Source of the DNA: Girardinichthys multiradiatus
Lineage: Eukaryota > Chordata > Actinopteri > Cyprinodontiformes > Goodeidae
NCBI RefSeq assembly: GCF_021462225.1
Contig: NC_061794.1
Location: 18,679,784 to 18,743,783, forward strand
Length of the DNA stretch: 64,000 nt
Direction: 5' to 3'
Under the pieces are notes generated by a model, which was given only the letters and a program-made list of their open reading frames with translations, was not told the DNA's origin and searched no databases. Shown here in pieces: positions 46,219 through 57,722 of the stretch; the first letter of the stretch is position 1; the number at the start of each line of letters is the position of its first letter. Position numbers and translations under genes: made by a program.

Positions 46219-46663
46219 AATCTCATCACTGATCTTCATTAAGCCACTATCCAGCAAACTGTTAAGGGACTCACCTCTGCCCAAGGCAACGGTGTGTCAC
46301 GTGATCAAATAAGCGTAATCTGATTGGCTAAAAGATGCTTGACTCGATCAAGTGCTGATTGTTTTGGCTTGAGTCACCAGAAGGTCAACACATTTGCAGG
46401 CGAATTTTTGCAGGTGAATTTCTGCAGGTGAATTTTTGCAGGCGAATTTCTGCAGGTGAATTTCTGCAGGCGAATTTCTGCAGGTGAATTTCTGCAGACG
46501 AATTTTTTCAGATGAATGTTTTCAGGCAAATTCTTGCAGGTGAATTTTTGTTGGCAAATTTTAAGTACAAAAAAAAAATTCACATACATAATTGCACAGG
46601 ATAAAAATTCAGTGTTATAAATTCAATCTCTAAAATTTTTTTGATTCTAATTAGACTATTTTA
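46219..46663 (-). repeat. Right arm of the large inverted repeat (445 bp)
   Basis: It begins AATCTCATCACTGATCTTC, the exact reverse complement of the inner end of the left arm. It contains the CACGTGATCAAATAAGCGTA stretch, the 12-unit 14-bp array (46396-46563), and an outer AT-rich part ending GACTATTTT. The extra length over the left arm (86 bp) is almost fully explained by six more 14-bp units (84 bp). Confidence 0.9.
46396..46563 (+). repeat. 14-bp minisatellite, 12 units (right arm)
   Basis: Twelve contiguous units of GCAGGTGAATTTCT and variants (GCAGGCGAATTTCT, GCAGACGAATTTTT, TCAGATGAATGTTT). The outer units are most diverged and the central ones nearly identical, with alternation of GGTG and GGCG forms, as expected after recent expansion in the middle. 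Any open frame through it is a by-product of repetition. Confidence 0.92.
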
Positions 46664-48701
46664 CTTCCATAAAATACTTCTGTTTTTATTTGAAGAAGGA
46701 GCCTTTGCACCTCATAGAGGTAAAAAAATAAAGCAGAATTTTGAGGTTTTCCCAGTCAGTCCACTGACCATGTCTGTACAGCAGCCAGTGATCATAGATC
46801 CCAGCTGTCTGAGGCCTGAGTGATGCCATACATTGCATGCTTTTCGTCGCATTTTCTGCTTTTGTTTTCACTTCTTCCAATCAATTTTAGAGTAGTTTGG
46901 GATTAGACTGGAAAAAATATTTTGAATGCTGTTGATTCTAATTTTTAAAGAGAAATTGAAGCAAATTGTAATTAATTTCAGCAAGTTAAAGCTTTACAAA
47001 AACTGGAGATCAGAAATTTACCACAAATCCTTTAGATTTAGATTGGGCCTTTTGCTATGTAGATTTAGTAAATTATTTAAGTGACATCAATGGAAATATT
47101 TCTATATTGACAAAGGTGTTAAACTTTTACAAATGGTTTAGCATATTTCTTTTCACCTTCTCAGTTACAAATACGATCACCTCCTACTTCCATTAGGAGA
47201 AAATATGAATGTGCCAATGGCAACTTTGAAGCTTCAGAATACCTTTGCAAATCAATAGACAATGTCCTGTTGGTTATTTGCAGTTTTCACTTTTACCTTC
47301 TGCTTGTTCTTCCTCTTCTGACAAATTTCTTTACACTGGATGACTGACTTGTTTGTTTGGACAAACTTGAATGTATTGTGCATCTGTAAATGTCATCTAC
47401 AAGTACACTCCAATGCTACTCCACCTCAGCACAATACCATCTCTCGTGTTTCACTGTTGGCACTGTTCAATGAGTCACTGCAGTATTCTTGGTAAAATCC
47501 CTACTAAAAGTGTCCCAACCCAACTAGTCCACACAGTCAATTCAGGTTTTATTCTGTTTTTAGAAAAACAGAATTAACCCTGTCATGATCAATGGCAAAT
47601 GTAAATGTTCTCTCAAAGATCACTTCCTTTTTGTCTCCATTGGAAATAAATTCTCTAGTGTATTGATTTTCATCCCCCATCCATGCTGTTAGCAATCAGG
47701 GTCTGTATGAAATGGTATCCCCAATCTGCCTAAGAATACTTCTAGTAAGTGGTTTTCTGGAATAGATACTCCTTTGTGGTTATGTGTTAATTTTAATTCA
47801 GTCTATATTTAAGTTATTTTCTTTTCTGTGCGCAATGTCCTTTATCCAGTTATTAAAATAAATTAGGTAAATCTCAAATTGTATTTAATCTTAAATTGAT
47901 ATTTAAAGAGAAATAAACATCATATGTAAGCAAACATTAGGTAGTTTTATGATAGGGGTGAATAATTACGATGAATTTAACATCAGCCCTTGTGCTGGAA
48001 ACAATTCTGACTGCTTTTTAATGTATTTTTGCTGACTATAGTCTCAGAGTAAATCACCTGTTATGTCACCTGTCCTACTGAGCCTGGACTCTGGGGAAAC
48101 AGTATTGCCCCTTGGAGCATATTCTTTTCCTCTCTGACAGCTCTATAGATGTGTGGTTGCCTGGCCAACGAAACCCTTATGCATCCGACTTGACAGTGGG
48201 TATTTATAAAAGCTTTACTGTTTAAAGATGGGAGATGTAAAGATTGCCACCTGACACACTGACCAAGTCTTAGCTGACGTGGTATAGATATCACCAAGAC
48301 CAAATGATAAAGTGCCACTTTAATTACCAGTCCGATCTTCTTCAGATACTATTTTATCCTTTGTTTTAGTAGATAAATCCATCTTCATGCCTGCCAGTAT
48401 TTGTCTGGCCACAATTTTATCTCATCCTCTCTGTTTCTAAGATGATTAAAATGTGAGATAAAGAACTAAAAAATAAGTGTTTGTTCCTTTTATCCACATC
48501 CATAATATGACTCATGTTAAGAGATAAGTTTGTGTGCAGAAGAATAAAGGCACATTTTCCCTCTGTTGCTGTTTTCACAAGGACTCCCTGATGTAAATGG
48601 TGTGGATCTTAGAGGCAAAGGCATTATGATCATAAATGATTTTGTTTGCTCCCAGAAATGGTTCATTTTGTATTTAAGCAAGCTACTTAATGTCCACTAT
48701 A

Positions 48702-50600
48702 CAGTGCTTTGAAAAACTATTTGCCCCCTTACAGATTTATTATGTTTTTGCTTTTTTTGTCACACTTAAATGTTTTAGATTTCCAAACAAATCGTTATAT
48801 CAGAGAAGGTAAGGTAATACAAAATACAGTGTTTTTCTAGTAATGAGTCTATTTATTGAGGGGAAGAAAATACCGACGTGGCTCTGTGTGAAAATATAAT
48901 TGTCCCCTTTGTAAAATCATGACTGAACTGTGATTGGCCTAATTTCTTTTGAAAGCTGACTTTAATTTCACTAGCAACACTGAGACCGGATCACTGCCAA
49001 AACTGCAAAATAGAGAAGTTAATTTAATAGAACCTTTCTGACAACATTAAGTAGACTAAAATATCTCAATCATACCTTGATCTAAAGAAATGCAAGAACA
49101 GACAAGATAACAAAATCATTAACACCTATCATTCTGGTCTGGTTTGGTTACAAACACATTTAGAAGACTGTGGGACTGCTGTGAGAGCCATTATCCATTA
49201 TGGTGAACCTTTCCAGGAGTAGCCAGTTTATCAAATTTAGTCCAAGAGTGCTTTAACGACTCATCATGGAGGACACAAAAGAACTGAGAACAACACCAAA
49301 AACATAGCAGTCCTAACTTATCTCAGTTAGGGTTAGTATTACTGATTCAACAAAAAAAGTGAGACAGGGCAAAAATTGTCTTCTTTGGGAGAGTTTGGTG
49401 TCAAAACAATGATTGGCAACAGTGTTTGGCTTGCAGCGACTATTAATTATAATTAATAATTTTTAACAGAAATATTTGTTAATAAAATATTTTCTTTTTA
49501 GTCAAACTAACAAATCAGGGCACCACCTGATTAACAGGAATCATTAGCCAAACAACTTTCAATCTATCAAGTATTGTTCAATGAATACCAGTCAAATGGG
49601 GTAGTACTAATTTATCTTTGCCCTCTTACTGTGAGATGACTGTTGCGTTCTTTAAGTCCAGAGTCCAGTGGGTTTATGGGCTGGATGGCACACAGCGATT
49701 GCACTCAGTCAACAGCTGGTTGGCTTGCGGAGCCATGGCCTCAGTGCCGTCTCTTCCTCGGCATTTGAGGGAACGAACTATGTCAATGTAAATAGAGACA
49801 GATTTGTTTCTTCTTGGAGAATCTATGCTCAGATTCTACAGAGCTGGGGACACAAGCAGCAAGTCTCAGTTTTATAATCACCAGATACACAAACAGGAAT
49901 CTTAAAGCTTTTTTTCAAGCTCCTTCTTTGAAGGTTTAAAAAGTCTTTGACTTGGCGGGCAAATTTAAGATGTTCATGCATGGAGAAGCACTCCACAATT
50001 TCTCCATGCCATTGGCATCAAAAAGCATAGTTTCTTTTTTGGATTCTAGTTTTTATACATTTCAGCAACATCATCGGAATCTCCAGTAGTTTGTAGATTT
50101 GACCAAAAACAGCACAAAGGCCTGCTGCAGATTCGCCCAAAAAATCTTGATGAAGACCTTTGGGTCAAAATTTTGTGCACCGATGAGACAAAAGTGGAAC
50201 ATTTTCAAAGGTGTGTGTCCTGTTACCTCTGGTGTAAAACTAACTTTTCTTAAAAAGAACATCATGCTGACATTTAAACATGGGGGAGGTAGTGTGAAGG
50301 TCTGGGGGCTGCTTTCCTCGTTTAGAACCTGGACATCTTGCTGTAACTGATGGAACTGTGAATTCTGCTCTTCACCAAAAAAAATCTGAGGAAGAATGTT
50401 TGTGGTCTTAAGTTCAAGGGCACTCAAGTTGTGTAGCAGGACTAAGACCTGAAGCACACCAGCAAGTCAATCAAAAGGTGAAAAAAGTTAAAAGGTTTTG
50501 GAGTCGCCTTTTACAAATCCAGACTTTTCTGATTTAGATGCTATGGCATTTGTAGCAATGCTATGAAGTAAAATCTAACAAAGAACCTGGTAAAGAAGTT
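48702..50600 (+). mobile_element. Tc1-like transposon, decayed and split (family E, copy 2)
   Basis: The left end is CAGTGCTTTGAAAAACTATT followed by TGCCCCCTTACAG. Further in is ATTGAGGGGAAGAAAATACC (48856), the inner TIR. Transposase-region blocks read on the + strand: ATTATGGTGAACCTTTCCAG (49197), a GACAGGGCAAAAATTGTCTT block (49363), then a ~670-bp non-matching insert (about 49428-50095). After it come CAAAAAATCTTGATGAAGAC (50138), GATGAGACAAAAGTGGAAC (50182), TGTGTCCTGTTACCTCTGGT (50214) and GGGGGAGGTAGTGTGAAGGT (50281). Catalytic motifs are eroded and there are many stops. Confidence 0.75.
49428..50095. other. Non-matching insert splitting the family E Tc1 copy
   Basis: This sequence has no counterpart in the related copy at 27445-28485. 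It contains no recognisable coding region, and its edges are inferred only from where family E similarity stops and resumes. Its origin is unknown. Confidence 0.4.
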
Positions 50601-50611
50601 AATGGTGTTTC

Positions 50612-51290
50612 AGATAGAAAGGTGTCAAAAGAGTGTACTGCATTATATTGTTTATCGGGATGCACAGGCCAGTTCAAGGAACACATGCTGAACCCTGTCC
50701 TTCCTGAAAATGCCATCTATGGACATTTGAGCATCTCGTTTGGATCACAAAGCAATGGAAGAAGGTTTGGCCTGATGAATCACATTTTCTCTTACACCAC
50801 TTGGATGTCTGGGTACATGTTCATCATTTACCTGGGGAACACATATAGTATCACAAGGAATCACTGTGGGAAGAAGTCAGACCAGTAGAGCGTGATTCTT
50901 TGGGCAATGGCTCTGCTGTGAAACTTTGGGTCCTTTCATCCATGTGGAGATTACTTTAGTAGATATGACCTATATGAGCATTGTGGAGGATTATATAGTG
51001 CGTTTCATTAAAATGGTAGTCCTTGATGGCAGATAATGCAACCTACAAAAAACGTGTTTTAGGAATGGTTTTAAGAGCACAAGCTTGAGGTGTTGACCTG
51101 GCCTCCAAATTTTAAATATTTAAATCCAGTCGAGGAACTACCACACCTTAAAGGAATGAAACTGTTTGCTGGAAACATATTGGTTGTCTTTCCTTCAGAC
51201 TTCTAGTGGAGTCCTGAAATGATGTGGCTGAATGAGCCTTCATCTCTCAGGGAGGGAAAATGTTCTAGATGCACCAATCAGGTCCCTTAT
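50612..51290 (+). mobile_element. Tc1-like relic (family F)
   Basis: Degraded transposase-region matches on the + strand: a TTTGGCCTGATGAATCACAT block (50766; the DES-type Asp motif region), TACACCACTTGGATGTCTGG (50794), CATTTACCTGGGGAACACAT (50826), TTTGGGCAATGGCTCTGCTG (50899), a GGGTCCTTTCATCCATGTGG block (50928), GGAATGGTTTTAAGAGCACA (51062) and TTGACCTGGCCTCCAAATTT (51094). The frame is broken throughout and neither TIR is clear. It abuts family E copy 2. Confidence 0.75.
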
Positions 51291-51798
51291 ATCATACTTA
51301 AAACAAGTTTATGTTACCTCCGGATAATGTGATCTCTGTAGTGATTCATAGATTATATATTTTGCACAAATGATTTCAGGTTTCATAATAAATAGTTTAT
51401 CTTATTGGATGGGTAAAAACATTTCATATGCTCTAAGAGACACTATATAAGCTATGTGTGAAGTTTAGGGGATAGTATGTATTGAGATAAACCAGTCTGA
51501 TACCGCAAATAACAGGTAACCATAAGGGGTATTTCTGATTATTCCTGGAAGAAAAAATTCTAAACTGTATAATTCTTATTTGTAAAAAACATTTTTCATG
51601 ACAAACAAGTGAATTTCATCAGGTAGAAATATTAACCCTGGCTTCACGTTCAAGCACTAATTTTCAAGTTGACACTTGCTGTAAGTTACCTAACATGTAA
51701 AATGAATTATTATTAAAATGCATGACCCATTTCTGTTTTCCAATCTGTGCCACTCATTTAACATTCAGTGTCTTGGTGTCAGAGAGAGAAAGTCTCCA

Positions 51799-51800
<2 letters not shown>

Positions 51801-51831
<31 letters not shown>
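51801..51831 (+). repeat. (GT)n microsatellite, about 15 units
   Basis: An uninterrupted GT dinucleotide run; apparent open frames on both strands through it are artefacts. Confidence 0.95.
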
Positions 51832-51834
<3 letters not shown>

Positions 51835-54319
51835 AATTGTCAGTGCTGATTTCCCTTGTGTAAAGGACAGATTTGGCTTGAATACCTGTGGGATTGTGGG
51901 CGATCGAACTGTTAGCTCTTCTGTAGTTAGGCAGCCCGTCGGTAAAGTGGTTAGAAAAGACCTGTGCAGCAACTACTACCACTGCTGCTCTTGTTCTACC
52001 TCTAATACTCCTAAGAGAACCAGTTCTGCTACTTGTGTGAAAACATGTTGATGATGTTGAGGTTAAGTCTCTTTTGAATGAGGTTTTCACAGTGTATAAA
52101 ATTATGCTGGCTGCATCTGGATTACTAGCTGTGTTGTTAATAAATCAGAATGGGACCTGGCATTATTCATATAAATTGATAAATCTTTATGGAAAATATG
52201 CCCTTGTTGGTAGTCTTGTGCCCCTTTTCCACCGGCCATGGCAATAACGAGGGCAATGACTTTAAATCACAAAAGCACAAACTTTTGACTACGGTGAAGT
52301 TATTTTAGGTTGGATATTGGATATTTGTGCTCAGCATATTCAGCTGGGGTCTTCCTCCCATTTGACCCAATGCAGGCAGTCTGATTAAGGACAGCTGCTC
52401 TCTGCCTGCTCCCTTCTCCTGTACACGCAGGTTCGCTGAAGGGCCAATGTAAAAGGGTCAATGGTCATTGGTAACTAAAACAGCAAAGTCTTTGGTGTAT
52501 TGTTCAGAATGTAGATTCTTTGATTCTTTGAACTTAAAAAGGTGTCCAACATTTTCACATACACCATGTTCCACAACAGAAAGTTACAGAGCAATTTTGC
52601 TGTTCTCAATTCAGCCTTTATGTCATCTGCTGAAGGTCTTGCTCTTTCCATCTTTTGCAGCCTGCATGAATAGCAGACGTGTCTTGACATTTCATAGAAA
52701 ATATAAAGATAGTTGCTTTTGTTTGCATCACCTTGTAGCGCTTAGCATGTTGCATTCATTTATTGGAAAAAGATTGGATTTTCAAGTTTCTGACTGTCCA
52801 GTGACCAATTAGCACCAATCAAAGAAAATGGTCTGATTTCATTCACGGCAGATTTCCCAGTGCATCTCTAATCCTATGGGGCTTTATTGATATGTGGCAT
52901 GGTGTGCAGTCCCAGCTGGGGCTTCAGTCTTGGTTGCAAACAGTAAACAGTAGTTTCTTGTGTTAAACTTTTCTTGTGATTTAGACCAGACTTTCCTCAT
53001 ACTCATCTTTTTACAAAACTATGTAGAGTAAATGTTGAAATTCTTCCTAGTTTTGGGTTTAGAGAGTTTAATAATTAAGAAGATCTTCTGGCTGAATTTG
53101 TGGTGGGACACAACCATTCATATTCGGTGTCCTGCTTTAAACTGAATTCTGACACAATCTTTGGTCTTCAGTTGATCTGCTGTTTTTCTAAATATTGTTG
53201 CTTGTATTTGTGTTTCTTGGACTCAGCTTCAGGCGAGTGGAATTAGCAAGAGTTTATTTGAACTTGTGGTCTAGATGACGACTTAGCAGCAGACTTAGAA
53301 AACTGGAAAGCTATAAATTATTCCTGCAGTACATAGCATTTCAGGCTCTTCACTGGACTCTTTTTTAATTAAACCGTATCTCCAGCCATTAAAATACCAA
53401 TTGTACGCATTCAGAGATAACCAAATCAGGTCTCAGAATAAAGTCTTCCTTTTAAATTTAAAGCTACTTTTGTACCTCTTGAGCTGTGTGAGTCACCCTG
53501 GAAGAGAGGTTTTAAAATTTGTTTTCCCTTCTTTTTAGGGAGGATATAATCTTTCTTTTATGTTATTATCTGTTCAGTGTCTGTAAACATTATACTTAGA
53601 TGAATCTGAGCTCTTGGGAAGAGTTAAGACAAAAGTGGACCTCTGCCATATCAAAAGAGCTTCAATTTGGGTTTGCGTTTAATGTAAACCTTTAAACTAC
53701 CATTGCTTATTAAACAATGATTTCTATGGGATAATAAACAATTGTTTTAACAAGGCAGAAACCTGCCTTTGCTCCACAAAATAGGGTTGCTTGAAGAGCT
53801 TTCTACTGCTCATTAAGTATTAACCTGTCACAGTCTCTTATGAAATCCTTATTTACTATTGAAAAGTCCCTTTGTAATTGGATTTTAAATTAAAGTTAAA
53901 AACATATTTCTAAAATTGAATTGTAAAGTTCAGTCTGTAACACAAGTAGCTTCAGTTAACCTGCACGTGCATGTATGAATAAACAAAGGCATACCAGCTC
54001 AGTCATTATTTATATCTGGCTGTGTTCCATTTGAGGTCAGAGAAACTAAACAGAACTCATGTAAGCAATAATACTTCCAGTGTTGTGGAAAGCTGCATCT
54101 AGTAAATGTCCCGACATGTCGACAAGTAAGCATGGACCGAAACAAATTTAGTCATACTTTCCGAGGTGCTTAACTCAAGTCAACCCCTCCACTGTGTGAC
54201 ATTAATTCAGCCAAAACCTTTCCTGTTGTAGGTCAGTTGCAATAATCAAAAGTATTGTTCTTTGCTAGATCCCAGAATAATGGGAGACAATGTTTTAGAT
54301 ATTTGTTTGTTTTCTTCAA

Positions 54320-54800
54320 ACTCAGAAGTTTACATACATCTACTTAGTATTTAGTACACTTGCCTTTTAAACTGTATAAATAAGATTCTCACAATAGTTT
54401 GCTGGAATTTTGGCTCATTCCTGGCAAGCTTCTCGCTTTTTTTCTTCAAATCTGATGATGGCTTTAAGGAAAAACACTTCAGCTTTAGTCTCATAGATGA
54501 CAGGACATTTCTTTGAGTGCAAACTAACATAGCTTTTTAAGCTTTGCTTTCAGAGTAATAGTTTGTTCTTCTGTGAGCAGCATTTCAGCCCACGTTGTTT
54601 CAGGACACCTTTCACTATGGATAATGACACTCTCTAATTAGCCTTAGACGGCTTCACAAAAAAAGGTCTTTTGCTTTTGTTCTGGGACTGAAACACACAT
54701 TTTGCACCAAAGCACATTCATCTCTGGGACAGATAACCTGTCTTCATCTTGGATGGTGTAATTTTTATTTTTTTAATGATGTCACACAAGGAAGCAGTGG
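54320..54800 (-). mobile_element. Tc1-like relic (family G)
   Basis: The left end carries CAGAAGTTTACATACATCTA, a terminus type shared by several vertebrate Tc1 families. Reverse-complement transposase-like blocks include a TTCAGCCCACGTTGTTTCAG block (54585), GACACCTTTCACTATGGATA (54604) and AATGACACTCTCTAATTAGC (54624). Coding capacity is lost and the right edge is unclear. Confidence 0.6.
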
Positions 54801-56957
54801 GTTTTAGTCATTGCCTTTAAATAAGTCGACAATGTTGCCTCCATTTAGCTGGAATTAACTTATATGACGATTAGAAAGCCATTTAAGCGTCATTTCCTGT
54901 TTCCTGCTTTCCTGTTGTTTAAAGTCATAGTTATCTTGCTGTATATAAATTCCTGACTTGGAAGAAAATAATTAAGAATTGTCTAATAAATTCTCTTTCA
55001 TTCTTGCATTTAGCTAATATAAATGATTTTGGTAATCCTAACTGACCTTAAACAGGAAGCAAGTAGTCTGATTTCATGTCAGACAGAGAGAAAAGAAAGG
55101 TTTTCTGTGTGTTTTTTTTTAAATACAGTGAATGTAAATATTTGGTTTCAGCCTAGTCACAAACCCTTCTTTGTCGGATCTCTTTTGTGTTCTCTGCATT
55201 AGGAGCTCCATCTCAATTATTTCTTTTACTCCCTGTCTTACTGCTTTGGACTTCTCTGCATCTCTCTCCGTATCTTCAAAGCAAATAAAACCGATTTATT
55301 ATATTTCCCATATGGGATCTGTTGGAGAAAGAGATGTGGGTTTATTTGGGTCATGTTTTGACGCTTGCTTTAGCACTTATTGTTTGATTCAGCTCCCTTC
55401 TGTTGCACAGTCCATCCCAACCACCTGGAGATTCCCAAATCAAAGCCGTGAATCATTCTTTTCATATCCCAGAGTGTTTTCGAAGGCTGTGGATTCAATG
55501 TGTGCTGCTTCTTCCTTTTCTAGGTAAAATGTGGTTCTGTAAAGTTCTGCTTTATAGCTGCAGCAGCAACTATATTGGCTCTTGTTTTGATGACACCGAT
55601 TTATTGATTTCATTGAGGCATGACCTGCTGATTCTGATTTTGGATGATTCGGTTTGGTAACCAGTCTGTATAAACTTTGTTTTAATTCAGCAATTAAATG
55701 GTACGGACATTTACCATGAAATAAATAAATGCAGTACAGTTTGATTTGATCTCAACAGTAAAAGAAAGAATTATACGATTGTCCCCATTTTTCATCACAT
55801 CTGTCCTTAACCTTTCTCTGATTTGTTTTTTTTTGCTAAATTCAAATTAAACTGGATCAAAATGTACTGCTTTTGATGCATTTACAGACTGATTTGTTGC
55901 TTATTCATTTTGTGTGTGATTATTTTTTTTTTCTTTGTTTTAATATTTTCAAAGCTTTTTATTGTTCTTTGTTTTTAGCAAAACGGTCCAATCACTGGGA
56001 ATGCAAGTTAACGGGTAGCTTGGTGGCCTATATAGAAGGCAATGCTTGTTTTGTGACACAACTGGTTCAACTAAAAAAACCTAAATTAATGAATAGAAAG
56101 GTTTTTAGTGTTGTTTTTAGTTTTAATTGAAAAAAATCAGATTTTTCAGTATCTGCTTAGCTGATCAAGGAACAAAAGGCTGATTTTGATAAGTAGTTTA
56201 AAGACATTTTTTAGTTTCATAAGAATCCAATATAGGTAAGGCTCATATGCTTTGATGTGAAAATTAGGATAATGTTGTTATCTGCTACTGTAAATCTATC
56301 AAAGAACCTGCTGCATTCCTTTTTTTGTTTTGTGTTATATTACTTAGAAAAATAAATCTATCACCTGTTTCTTGTGGTTATGCTTTCCTCCGGAGAACGA
56401 AGATAATTGAGACCGAGATCATTTTCTTACATGTAGTCCTGCTTTAAGAAACGAGAAAAAATTAGATCAGTGGAAAATTATCAGGATGCTGGTGACACAG
56501 TTGTTGCCATTTTCATCAGTCCTTCTCAGGGGTCCTGCCTTCAGCATGTCAGTGTTTAGACAAGCCAAAAGACAGGAAATGGATGTGACAACAGCCTCCA
56601 GCTGTGCCAGGCATTTTTCTCGTCACTGTGGGGAAACCAGCGATTTCCTCTTGTGATGAGTGCCATGAGATGTGTTGTGGTAGGCTGAAAAAATCTTCTA
56701 CAAATTATATTTTGCTACGTTCTTTTGGTAATGTCTGTATCACAATGTTTGTGTGCACAATGGATGTCATTTCCAGTCTTTTGAGGATGTGATCAGTGAA
56801 TGTTGATTGATAAAATCTTTGATAATTAGTTGCTTGTTTCAAGAACTGAGCTTCTACCTCTTAGGATTCCTCCTACCTCTCTTCCTTTATCTTCCTCAAT
56901 CCTTGACAATAAATTCAGGTAGTAAAGATGCTTCCCTGAGAAATTAGGTACTGCTTC

Positions 56958-57722
56958 AAGAATAGAATAGAATGGAATAGAATAATCCTTTATTTGTTCC
57001 CCAGTGTGGAAATTCAAGTGTATAATATTCAAGTAACACATAAAAAAAGCAAGTAATCTAGAAACTGTACAGTAATGTTAAGTATACATGGTAATAAAAA
57101 TATAGCTATCAAAAACAGATTTATAATATAATACATGTATTTGTGCATTACGATAATGTAAAACATTAAATAATTTAGAAACGTACAAATTGTACTCTGT
57201 ATATTTTTGCAAAAAACACACTATTTACTTATAATAAGGAAACCTGTGCAAGAAAAGCTGGAATGTAACTAGCTTATACAGTTTAACAGCTGCTGGGAGG
57301 AACGACCTCCTTTCTGCATTTAGGATGCAGCAGCCTTTCACTGAAGTAGCTCTCCAGCGCTGTAGTGGTGTCATGTTTGTGGTGGAAACATATTCCAAAA
57401 GTTCCAAGAGTGTCATTTTTGCTAGAGTTCTCCTATCTTCCACCACCTGCACTGGGTCAAGGCAGCATCCAAAGACAGAGGTGGCCTTCCTGATGAGCTT
57501 ATCCACTTGTTTCCTCTCAGCTGCTTTTAAGCTTTGGTTCCAGCAAATATTGCCATAACATGGCTGATTCCACTAAAGAAATTCTTCTGGTGCACCCCTG
57601 CACTCCAAAATACCTCATTCTCCTCAGCAAGTATTGTCTGCTCTGACCCTTTCAATGAAAAGCATCAGTGTTTTGATTCCAGTTCAGTTGATTGTTCAGG
57701 CGAACACCCAGGTACTTAAGAG
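56958..57722 (-). mobile_element. 5'-truncated LINE fragment, antisense
   Basis: On the + strand it begins with a GAATAGAATAGAATGGAATA simple repeat, then ATCCTTTATTTGTTCCCCAG. This is the reverse complement of a LINE 3' tail (CTGGGGAACAAATAAAGGAT). Further in, the - strand encodes MDKLIRKATSVFGCCLDPV, EDRRTLAKMTLLELLEYVS and ERRSFLPAAVKLYK. Upstream lies WSLKYLGVRLNNQLNWNQN, from the post-RT region. Frameshifts separate the parts. The clade is not settled (Rex/Tx1-like). Confidence 0.8.

Noticed and set aside
46374..46589. 71-codon frame with a repeated KFTCRNSPA pattern
   Set aside because: The protein repeat is just the 14-bp minisatellite read in one frame (period 14 residues per 42 bp).
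52210..52450. CCCCTTTTCCACCGGCC-like sequence resembling a hAT/MITE terminus
   Set aside because: Only one end is suggestive; I found no matching inverted end or target-site duplication.
52468..52812. 114-codon + strand open frame
   Set aside because: No recognisable domain and low-complexity pieces; not supported as a gene.
55171..55527. 118-codon + strand open frame
   Set aside because: No family resemblance, no conserved start, and it lies in intronic DNA between transposon relics.
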